37,746 bases of DNA from Bacillota bacterium (GTDB lineage Bacteria; Bacillota; Clostridia; Oscillospirales; Oscillospiraceae). Positions 17,722 through 25,403 of the stretch are shown here, one piece after another. The notes below the pieces were generated by a model. The model saw only the letters and a program-made list of their open reading frames with translations, made no database searches and had not been told where the DNA came from. The translations under genes were made by a program, and so were the position numbers. The stretch's first letter is position 1; each line of letters opens with the position of its first letter. Location of the stretch: assembly GCA_029098045.1 (NCBI GenBank), contig JAQXNO010000004.1, forward strand, positions 1 to 37,746, written 5' to 3'.

Positions 17722-18477
17722 TTATGTTCCTCCAAAACGGCGGTTGCGCCTATGGTATTCTTCAATGGCCTGATCCAGGTCCTGTGGGCTGAAGTCTGGC
17801 CACAACACATTCATAAATACATATTCCGAGTAAGCAGACTGCCAAAGCAAAAAGTTGCTGGTCCGCAGTTCCCCGGAGGGTCGAATAATCAGTTCCGGAT
17901 CGGGAATATCCCGGGAGTACATGTATTGGGAAAGCAGTTCCTCCGTCAGTTCCTCCGGGCGGTATTTTCCCGCAGCCACATCCGCGGCAAAATTACTGGC
18001 AGCACGCACGATCTCATCGCGTCCACCGTAATTGAGACAGAAATTGACCTGCACATCGTAATCCGCGGAAAGGCTTTCCGCGTCATGGCAAAGCTTCTGC
18101 AGTTCGGGGCTAAGCTTGGTCAGATCACCGAAGAAGCGGAAACATACACGATTCTTTTCCATATCCGCCAGCGCTTCGCGGAGATATCTTCCCAGAAGGC
18201 GCATGATACCCGCCACTTCGTCAGCGCTGCGTTTCCAGTTTTCGGTTGAAAATGCGTAGACGGTTAAATACCTGACACCCAGTGTACGGCAATAATTGGC
18301 AATGCGGCGAAAGCTCTCCGCACCGGCAGCGTGCCCGGCTGTACGAGGCAGACCGCGCTTCTTCGCCCACCGGCCATTGCCGTCCATGATGATGGCAATA
18401 TGCTGCGGGGGTGCCGCATTGTCCATTTCAGGAAGCTCCAATTTGAGCACCTCTTTCTGTTTATGATAACAGTTCAT
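17722..18477 (-). CDS. uppS: Isoprenyl transferase (undecaprenyl diphosphate synthase)
   Basis: HIAIIMDGNGRWAKKRGLPRTAGHAAG, LTVYAFSTENWKR, RPSGELRTSNFLLWQSAYSEY. True start may be downstream at MDNAAPPQ. Confidence 0.95.
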   Translation of the reverse strand: MNCYHKQKEVLKLELPEMDNAAPPQHIAIIMDGNGRWAKKRGLPRTAGHAAGAESFRRIANYCRTLGVRYLTVYAFSTENWKRSADEVAGIMRLLGRYLREALADMEKNRVCFRFFGDLTKLSPELQKLCHDAESLSADYDVQVNFCLNYGGRDEIVRAASNFAADVAAGKYRPEELTEELLSQYMYSRDIPDPELIIRPSGELRTSNFLLWQSAYSEYVFMNVLWPDFSPQDLDQAIEEYHRRNRRFGGT

Positions 18478-18514
18478 TGGGGGCGCAGCGCACCCCCAAT
18501 GCCAAGACCATTCA

Positions 18515-19069
18515 TCAGATGGCCATCAGTTCCTTTTCTTTTGCTGCCAGCGCATCGTCCACCTTTTTGATGTACTTATCCAGCAGGGTCTGCAGATCCT
18601 TCTCTGCTTTCTTCTGGTCGTCCTCGGTGATCTCAGAATTCTTCTTCAGCTTCTTCACATAGTCCATACCGTCACGGCGGATGTTCCGCATGGCAACCTT
18701 TGCATCTTCACCATACTTCTTAACCTGCTTTGCCAGTTCCTTACGGCGCTCTTCCGTCAGCTGCGGGAAAGTCAGGCGAATCACACGGCCATCATTCTGG
18801 GGGTTGATGCCCAAATCGGACATCTGGATTGCCTTTGCAATATCCTTCAGCAGCTTGGTATCCCAGGGTGAGATCACCAGAGTGCGGGCATCCGGAGAGG
18901 AAATGGTGGCGACACCATTGAGCGGAGTTTCACTGCCATAGTATTCAACGCTGATACGATCCAGAACCTTTGCATTGGCACGGCCGGCACGGACGGCATC
19001 GAACTCATCCTGCAGGTGGTCGAGGGCCTTGCCCATTCTTCTTTCAAATTCCTTAAAGTCAACTGCCAT
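18515..19069 (-). CDS. frr: Ribosome recycling factor
   Basis: DEFDAVRAGRANAKVLDRISVEYYGSETPLNGVATISSPDARTLVISPWD. Start at MAVDFKEF. Confidence 0.96.
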   Translation of the reverse strand: MAVDFKEFERRMGKALDHLQDEFDAVRAGRANAKVLDRISVEYYGSETPLNGVATISSPDARTLVISPWDTKLLKDIAKAIQMSDLGINPQNDGRVIRLTFPQLTEERRKELAKQVKKYGEDAKVAMRNIRRDGMDYVKKLKKNSEITEDDQKKAEKDLQTLLDKYIKKVDDALAAKEKELMAI

Positions 19070-19083
19070 TGTCATTACACTCC

Positions 19084-19806
19084 TTAAAATTTGTTTTTGA
19101 CGGTGGTTCCGATTTCTTCACCGCGTACCACGCGGATAATGCTGTCTTCCTCATCAAGACCGAAGCAAACCATGGTCATGTTATTGTCCATCGCCAATGC
19201 CATGGCGGTAATATCCGTGGCGCGAAGGTTCTTTGCCAGCGCCTCGGCATATGTAAGCCGGGAATAGCGAACAGCATTGGGGTCCTTATTGGGGTCAGCA
19301 GAGTAGATGGCATCCACATTCTTTGCCATCAAAATCGCATCGGCTTCAATCTCAACACCCCGCAGAACCACACCGGTGTCAGTGGAAAAATAGGGATTGC
19401 CGGTACCGGCAGCGAAGATTACAACCTTTCCCTCGTTCAAATAGCGATCGGCAAGATCCCGGGTGAAATACTCACAGAACTTATTCATCTCCACGGCGCT
19501 GAGCACTCTTGCATCCACACCGTGCCTACTGAGTGCATCGGCAACAGCAATGGAGTTCATGACCGTGCCAAGCATACCCATGGCATCGGCATGGGAGCGC
19601 TGCATCTTATCGGCACCGTCTTTGACACCCCGCCAGAAATTGCCGGCACCAACCATCAGACCTACCTGAACGCCCAGTTCCGTGCATTCTTTAATGGCTT
19701 TACAGACAGAATTGATGACATCAAAATCCAGGCCGCGGTGAGCGGGGCCAGCCAAAGCCTCGCCGCTGACCTTCAGCATAATGCGCTTATACTTGATTTG
19801 TGACAA
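19084..19806 (-). CDS. pyrH: UMP kinase
   Basis: KRIMLKVSGEALAG, VGAGNFWRG, ATGNPYFSTDTGVVLRGVEIEADAILMAKNVD, SRLTYAEAL. Confidence 0.96.
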   Translation of the reverse strand: MSQIKYKRIMLKVSGEALAGPAHRGLDFDVINSVCKAIKECTELGVQVGLMVGAGNFWRGVKDGADKMQRSHADAMGMLGTVMNSIAVADALSRHGVDARVLSAVEMNKFCEYFTRDLADRYLNEGKVVIFAAGTGNPYFSTDTGVVLRGVEIEADAILMAKNVDAIYSADPNKDPNAVRYSRLTYAEALAKNLRATDITAMALAMDNNMTMVCFGLDEEDSIIRVVRGEEIGTTVKNKF

Positions 19807-19839
19807 AGTATATCCTCCTCTTCTGCTTCATCTTTCCCT

Positions 19840-19868
19840 ATTTTAATATATGACAGCCAAATTGACAA
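19840..19868 (-). promoter_or_regulatory. Candidate promoter for the pyrH-frr-uppS-cdsA-dxr-rseP-ispG-polC cluster
   Basis: On the minus strand: TTGTCA (19868-19863), 17-bp spacer, TAAAAT (19845-19840). Confidence 0.6.
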
Positions 19869-19983
19869 CCATATTTTTTCGCTTTTTAGATTGTTTTAAG
19901 AAATTTCATAAACTTTGACAATTCTGTACAAGTTGAACACAGCGAAATCTTTATGAGGAGTCTGATTTATGCGTGTTTTTTTG

Positions 19984-20012
19984 TTGCAAATTCCTTCGCT
20001 TTCGGGTATAAT
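19984..20012 (+). promoter_or_regulatory. Promoter for glnS
   Basis: TTGCAA (19984-19989), 17-bp spacer, TATAAT (20007-20012). Confidence 0.65.
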
Positions 20013-20051
20013 AGCACATTATTGAATTTTGGATAAGAGAGGATGCTTATC

Positions 20052-21731
20052 ATGGCTGAAATGACTGAAAGCAAAAATTTCATCCACGCTTTTATCGACG
20101 AGGACATCGCCGAAGGCGGTCGCTACGAAGGTCAGACTGTCCATACCCGTTTTCCGCCTGAGCCTAACGGCTATCTCCATATCGGGCACTGCAAAGCGCT
20201 GATCATCGATTTCGGTACCGCAGAAAAGTACAACGGCATGTGCAACCTGCGTATGGACGACACCAACCCCACAAAGGAAGATGTGGAGTTTGTCGAAGCC
20301 ATCAAGGAAGATATCCACTGGCTGGGCTTTGACTGGGGCGATCGTTTCTTCTATGGCTCCGACTACTTTGAAAAAGACTATGAGTATGCCGTTGAGCTGA
20401 TCAAGAAGGGACTGGCCTATGTCTGCGAGCTGACCCCCGAGCAGGCCAAGGAATACCGGGGCGATCTGAACACCCCTGCCACATCTCCCTGGCGCGACCG
20501 TCCCATTGAGGAAAGCCTGGATCTGTTCGCCCGGATGCGCGCCGGTGAATTTGAGGACAACAAGTACACCCTCCGGGCAAAAATTGATCTTGCCTCCGGC
20601 AACTTCAATATGCGCGATCCCGTGATCTACCGCATCCGCCATATGCACCATCACCGTCAGGGTGACAAGTGGTGCATCTATCCCATGTACGACTTTGCGC
20701 ATCCGATTCAGGATGCCCTGGAAGGGATCACCCACTCTTTGTGTTCTCTGGAGTTTGAGAATCACCGTCCCCTGTACAACTGGGTGGTGGAGAATGTTTC
20801 CGTGCCCCATACGCCTCGTCAGATCGAGTTTGCGAGACTGGGCATTGACCACACGGTTCTTTCCAAACGCAAGCTGAGAGCACTGGTTGAGAATGGCTAT
20901 GTTTCCGGCTGGGACGATCCCCGTATGCCCACACTCTGCGGTCTGCGCCGCCGTGGCTATACACCTGCCGCCATCCGCAACTTCTGCGACCGCGTTGGTG
21001 TTGCCAAGAGCCCCAATACCATCGAGTATGGCTTCCTGGAGCACTGCCTGCGGGAGGATCTGAACGAAACCGCACAGCGTGTAATGGCCGTTCTGAAGCC
21101 CGTAAAGCTGACCATCACCAACTATCCCGAGGGTCAGAGTGAAGCCATGGTGGTTGAAAACAACCCCAACCGTCCCGAGGACGGTACAAGAGAAGTCACT
21201 TTCTCCAGAAATCTCTGGATTGAGGCGGACGATTTCCTTGCCGTACCCGTGCCCAAGTACAAGCGCCTGTATCCCGACGGCCCCGAGTGTCGCCTGAAGG
21301 GTGCTTACCTTATCAAGTGCACAGGCTGCGTGACCGACGCGGACGGCAATGTGGTGGAAGTTCTTGCCACCTACGATCCCGCGTCCCGCGGCGGTGATCC
21401 AGCCGATGGCCGCAAGGTTAAGGGTGCCACCATCCACTGGGTGGACGCACAAACCGCTGTGGATGCGGAAGTTCGTCAGTACAGTAATCTGTTCGACGAT
21501 CCCGACCCCGATGCCGCAGGCAAGGATTTCCTGGCCTGCCTGAATCCCAACTCTCTGGAAGTGCTCACCGGCTGCAAGGTGGAAGCTTCTCTTGCCTGCG
21601 CACAGGCAGGCTCCTCCTACCAGTTCATGCGTCTGGGCTACTTCTGCCCCGACTCCAAGGACAGTGCTCCCGGACATCTGGTATTTAACAGAAGCGTCAA
21701 CTTGAAGGATTCCTTCAAGTCCAGCAAGTAA
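20052..21731 (+). CDS. glnS: Glutaminyl-tRNA synthetase
   Basis: RFPPEPNGYLHIGHCKA (HIGH motif), DDTNPTKEDVEFVEAIKEDIHWLGFDWG, VLSKRKL (KMSKS-like), GWDDPRMPTLCGLRRRGYTP. Start at MAEMTES; the ORF track begins at 20043. Confidence 0.96.
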   Translation: MAEMTESKNFIHAFIDEDIAEGGRYEGQTVHTRFPPEPNGYLHIGHCKALIIDFGTAEKYNGMCNLRMDDTNPTKEDVEFVEAIKEDIHWLGFDWGDRFFYGSDYFEKDYEYAVELIKKGLAYVCELTPEQAKEYRGDLNTPATSPWRDRPIEESLDLFARMRAGEFEDNKYTLRAKIDLASGNFNMRDPVIYRIRHMHHHRQGDKWCIYPMYDFAHPIQDALEGITHSLCSLEFENHRPLYNWVVENVSVPHTPRQIEFARLGIDHTVLSKRKLRALVENGYVSGWDDPRMPTLCGLRRRGYTPAAIRNFCDRVGVAKSPNTIEYGFLEHCLREDLNETAQRVMAVLKPVKLTITNYPEGQSEAMVVENNPNRPEDGTREVTFSRNLWIEADDFLAVPVPKYKRLYPDGPECRLKGAYLIKCTGCVTDADGNVVEVLATYDPASRGGDPADGRKVKGATIHWVDAQTAVDAEVRQYSNLFDDPDPDAAGKDFLACLNPNSLEVLTGCKVEASLACAQAGSSYQFMRLGYFCPDSKDSAPGHLVFNRSVNLKDSFKSSK

Positions 21732-21734
21732 AAT

Positions 21735-21770
21735 ACGAAAGACCGCACCGGCAACGGTGCGGTCTTTCGT
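21735..21770 (+). terminator. Terminator downstream of glnS
   Basis: ACGAAAGACCGCACCG / CGGTGCGGTCTTTCGT, perfect 16-bp stem with gcaa loop. Confidence 0.8.
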
Positions 21771-21811
21771 TATCAGAATTCTCCAATCTGAAATGCGCCC
21801 GACAGCGCAGC

Positions 21812-22480
21812 TTACTTCCCTCTTCGAAAATACCGGTCACGGTATACGACCAGCTCTGCCAGCAGGCACATGGGCAGCGCCGCGAACAAGTCCAGTGCGG
21901 AATGCTGCTTCACAAACATGATGGAAATACAGATGAGAATCACCCATAGCACCAGGGCGATTTTCCAGACGAGGCTTGCGCTGCGCTCCTTCAGCCAGAC
22001 GGAAGCAATGCCCAGAGAGTAGCCAACATGCAGGGATGGGCAGACGCCGGTGTTGGTATCAAACGCGTATAGTATTCCAACAATTTTTGTCAAAATGTTA
22101 TCCTGTGCGAATTCGGCCGGACGCAGATCCTGCCGGGATGGGAAAATGATATAGATCGTCATTGCTATGACCTGTGTAATGATAATATATTTGGAAAGGC
22201 GTTTGAAGCTGTCGATATTGTAAAGTGCAAAATATCCCAGAGAAAAGACGATCAGAAGATACCAGGAAACATAGGGGATGACAAACCACTCGCAAAAGGG
22301 AATCATATCGTCCAGAGGAATATGGACACTGTAACACTTTTCGGCGGGGATCAGATTCTCCGTGAGAAAATACAGACAAAAGTAACCCACCCAGCCAAAA
22401 AGCAGCTTTAGGTGCGCAAATTGCGGGTCGTTCAGTCTGGAAAGCCGAAACTGGCGGTAATCAACAACTGGTTTTTTCAT
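21812..22480 (-). CDS. PAP2-superfamily membrane phosphatase
   Basis: PSLHVGYSLGIASVWL and FVKQHSALDLFAALPMCLL (PSxH and KxHS-D motifs), multiple TMs. Start at MKKPVVDYRQ. Confidence 0.8.
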   Translation of the reverse strand: MKKPVVDYRQFRLSRLNDPQFAHLKLLFGWVGYFCLYFLTENLIPAEKCYSVHIPLDDMIPFCEWFVIPYVSWYLLIVFSLGYFALYNIDSFKRLSKYIIITQVIAMTIYIIFPSRQDLRPAEFAQDNILTKIVGILYAFDTNTGVCPSLHVGYSLGIASVWLKERSASLVWKIALVLWVILICISIMFVKQHSALDLFAALPMCLLAELVVYRDRYFRRGK

Positions 22481-23234
22481 GGGTAGTAACCTCTTCCGGA
22501 ATATTGTAGGGGTAGTCCTTTTTCGAAATATTGAGATAAGGTACCATCTTGTGCCGGGGCAGCGAAACCGCGATTTCCGTAATCGCATCCATCAGCTTGC
22601 CGGTAATGCGGCGGCGCTCTTCTTTGCCGGGCGCCTCCGGGTCAAAATATACGGGTTCGCCCAGCACCATCTCCCGGAGCTTGGGCGCGAGGTACATGGG
22701 CACAAAGGCCAGTGCTTTCCCGGTCTGGCTGTAGTAGCTTTTCGCCACGCTGACGAAGCCGTCCTGAAAATCACACAGGACATGGTTGTGGGGAGCATCA
22801 TGTTCCGGGAAGATGATCACATTGGCACCATCGCGCAGCTTTTCCACCGTTTCCCGAAGTGTGAGAATGACTCGTTTATCGCGATAGACAGCAATGGTAT
22901 CCGCGCAGTTGAATACGCAGACTGACAGCGGCGCAATGATATAGGACAGCAATTTGTAGAGTGGCTGGAGAACTTTGGGTTTGCGGCTCCAAAAGTCCCG
23001 ATACGCATAGGCCGGTACTTCCTTCATAAACATCATTTCATGAGCACACCAGATATAACGCTTACCGGGAAAGTACAGCTGTCCGGCAATGGGGCCGTTC
23101 ATCTGCGCGTGGTTGCCCACGATCACACAGGGCTCCTCCGGCAGGTTTTCAAGTCCTACCAACTTTATTGGGGGATACAGCAGCTTGATGATCCAATATA
23201 TCAACCGGTAAACCGCATTTTTGAGTATTTTCAC
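22461..23234 (-). CDS. Lysophospholipid/1-acylglycerol acyltransferase family protein
   Basis: VGNHAQMNGPIAGQLYF (NHxxxxD-like; here NHAQMNG), NVIIFPEHDAPHNHVL, GKALAFVPMYLAP. GTG start at 23234 preferred (GGAGG 8 nt upstream); ATG alternative at 23249. Confidence 0.75.
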   Translation of the reverse strand: MKILKNAVYRLIYWIIKLLYPPIKLVGLENLPEEPCVIVGNHAQMNGPIAGQLYFPGKRYIWCAHEMMFMKEVPAYAYRDFWSRKPKVLQPLYKLLSYIIAPLSVCVFNCADTIAVYRDKRVILTLRETVEKLRDGANVIIFPEHDAPHNHVLCDFQDGFVSVAKSYYSQTGKALAFVPMYLAPKLREMVLGEPVYFDPEAPGKEERRRITGKLMDAITEIAVSLPRHKMVPYLNISKKDYPYNIPEEVTTHEKTSC

Positions 23235-23401
23235 ACATTGAACCTCCATTTCGGGAATTTTCAGGCAGTGATAGCAGGTTCTGAACAGCGCTGCGCGACT
23301 AGCGCATAATGCCGACGCTTCGGAAGATGATACATCGGAAATCTAAACTGAAACGAAACAAATGCACCTTCATATTCTCCTGCCTGGCAAAAAAGAAAAC
23401 G

Positions 23402-23442
23402 GCTGAATCAGCACCATGGCTTTCCGGTGGTGCTGATTCAGC
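23402..23442. terminator. Strong hairpin in an intergenic region, possible terminator
   Basis: GCTGAATCAGCACC (23402-23415) / GGTGCTGATTCAGC (23429-23442), perfect 14-bp stem, T-rich 3' flank (ctctttctt). Confidence 0.6.
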
Positions 23443-23806
23443 TCTTTCTTGTCTTGGAAAAGCTACGGTTTTCTGACGCTCCCGGAGCGGAAAGCACAAA
23501 AAGCGGCCGCATCAACCACCTCAAAAAACGTGGCGGCGGCTCCCCATCCACGCAAGCGGTCAGCAAAAGCACACAGGACGAACACGGAAACTGCAAAATT
23601 TCTCTCATTATAGCTCATTCGGATTAGAAAAACAAGTCAGAAAAAAGTACCGTATAAGCGCCTCAGTTTTTCGCCCGCGCACAACCATTTGTGTAAATCA
23701 CCACTGATTCATCAATTGCTGTTTCTTCGGCGCTTATGTTTCAAAAGTACTTTACGAATCTCAAAAATGTGATATGATAGAAAAAACAATTTATGGAGGT
23801 ACTGTT

Positions 23807-24217
23807 ATGGATCAGGATCAAAGAACGCTGGAGCTGTTGGAGCGGATTGAAAAGGCAAACCGCAAACAGGTGTTTTATGCGCGTCTGCAGTTCGTATGTA
23901 CCATTGTGGCGGCGCTGTGCTGCAGTCTGCTTCTGTTTGCCGGAATACGAATTCTGCCGGAATTGCAGGCAACAACTGCCCAGGCCGAAACTGTGCTCCA
24001 TAATTTGGAAACCGTCACAACAGAGCTTGCAAAGGCAGATATCGGCGGCATGGTTGCGGATGTGGATGCGCTGGTCAGTACCAGTCAGGTGGGCGTGGAG
24101 CAGGCAATGGCCAAGATCAATGACATCGACTTTGATTCGCTGAACGATGCGATCAAGGATTTGTCCGATGTGATTGAGCCGATTGCCAAGTTCTTTAACA
24201 GCTTTAAATTCAAATAA
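23807..24217 (+). CDS. Small single-TM, coiled-coil-like membrane protein (DUF948-like)
   Basis: MDQDQRTLELLERIEKANRKQVFYARLQFVCTIVAALCCSLLLFAGI followed by heptad-like helices. SD GGAGG before 23807. Confidence 0.6.
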   Translation: MDQDQRTLELLERIEKANRKQVFYARLQFVCTIVAALCCSLLLFAGIRILPELQATTAQAETVLHNLETVTTELAKADIGGMVADVDALVSTSQVGVEQAMAKINDIDFDSLNDAIKDLSDVIEPIAKFFNSFKFK

Positions 24218-24274
24218 CGAATCCGGGCCGGATTTATAGAGTATCATCAAAAAGGAGAACGGAGGAATTTCGTT

Positions 24275-25282
24275 ATGGAATACCGCATATTGGGCAAAAC
24301 AGGTTTGAAGGTTTCGGCCATGGGCTTCGGTGGCATCCCCATTCAGCGCATCGACGCAGCCGGCACCAGACTGCTGATGGAGAAGCTGATTGAGAACGGC
24401 ATCAACTATATTGACACTGCCCGTGGCTACAGCGTCAGTGAATCGTATCTGGGTGAGGCGCTGGAAGGCATCCGCGAGCATTTCATCATTGCCACCAAGA
24501 GCATGGCCCGGGACAAAGCATCCATGGCAAAGGACATCGGCATCAGCCTTTCCAATTTCCGCACAGATTACATCGTTTTGTATCAGGTACACAATCCCAG
24601 CATGGCGCAGTTGGAGCAGATCATCGGTGAAGACGGCGCATTGGAAGCGTTGCTGGAAGCAAAAAGCGCCGGTAAAATCGGTCACATCGGTTTGACCGCT
24701 CACTCCGCAAAGGTTTTTGAAAAAGCATTGGAGCTGGATTGGGTGGAGACAATCATGTTTCCCTACAACATTGTGGAGACGCAAGGCGAAGAGCTCATCA
24801 AAAAGTGTGCCCAAAAGAATATCGGTTTCATCGATATGAAGCCTCTAGCAGGCGGCGCGATTGAGAATGCCACCCTTGCCATGCGGTTTGTGGCAGCCAA
24901 CAGGAATATATCCGTCACCATTCCCGGCATGGCAGAGATTTCAGAGCTTCAGCAGAATCTGGCAGCCGTAAATGATACCACTCCCCTGACCTGCGCAGAA
25001 TATGCAGAAATGGAAAAAATCCGCAAGGAGCTGGGCACCCAGTTCTGCCGCCGCTGCGGCTACTGCGCACCCTGTACCGTCGGGATCAGCATTCCGAATA
25101 TGTTTGTTTTCGAAGGGTATCTGTCCCGGTATGGCCTTGCGGATTGGGCAAAGGGGCGCTACGACGCGCAGCCGAAGACCGCATCCGACTGCATCGGCTG
25201 CGGAATCTGCGAGACCCGCTGTCCCTATCACCTTCCCATCCGTAAGATGCTGGAACGCACCGCGAAAGCTTTCGGTAAGTAA
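24275..25282 (+). CDS. Aldo/keto reductase with C-terminal 4Fe-4S domain
   Basis: MEYRILGKTGLKVSAMGFGGIPIQRI; INYIDTARGYSVSESYLG; C-terminal CRRCGYCAPC and CIGCGICETRCPY. Confidence 0.93.
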   Translation: MEYRILGKTGLKVSAMGFGGIPIQRIDAAGTRLLMEKLIENGINYIDTARGYSVSESYLGEALEGIREHFIIATKSMARDKASMAKDIGISLSNFRTDYIVLYQVHNPSMAQLEQIIGEDGALEALLEAKSAGKIGHIGLTAHSAKVFEKALELDWVETIMFPYNIVETQGEELIKKCAQKNIGFIDMKPLAGGAIENATLAMRFVAANRNISVTIPGMAEISELQQNLAAVNDTTPLTCAEYAEMEKIRKELGTQFCRRCGYCAPCTVGISIPNMFVFEGYLSRYGLADWAKGRYDAQPKTASDCIGCGICETRCPYHLPIRKMLERTAKAFGK

Positions 25283-25297
25283 CCAAAAGGAACCCGG

Positions 25298-25335
25298 AAA
25301 CAGGAGGAAACCGGCAGGCTTTCTCCTGTTTTTTC
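25298..25335 (+). terminator. Terminator downstream of the aldo/keto reductase
   Basis: AAACAGGAG...CTCCTGTTTTTTCTTTTT. Confidence 0.75.
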
Positions 25336-25403
25336 TTTTTGCACTTTTCTTTTTCGCGTTTGTGTGCTATACTACCTGAATCATATTCAAAAGGAGTTTC
25401 CCT

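Noticed and set aside
19969-20025. 18-aa leader-like ORF MRVFLLQIPSLSGIIAHY upstream of glnS, preceded by GAGGAG
   Set aside because: Its coding region spans the glnS -35/-10 itself and I found no good upstream promoter (TTGACA at 19915 lacks a -10), so it is probably fortuitous.
20013-20051. Possible T-box leader for glnS
   Set aside because: Predicted TSS to start codon is only ~30 nt; no room for a T-box.
20019-21677. 552-aa minus-strand ORF
   Set aside because: Antisense shadow of glnS, which has clear class I aaRS motifs.
23299-23627. Two overlapping short ORFs (66 aa each, opposite strands)
   Set aside because: They overlap each other, have no convincing SD or domain, and lie in a hairpin-containing intergenic region.
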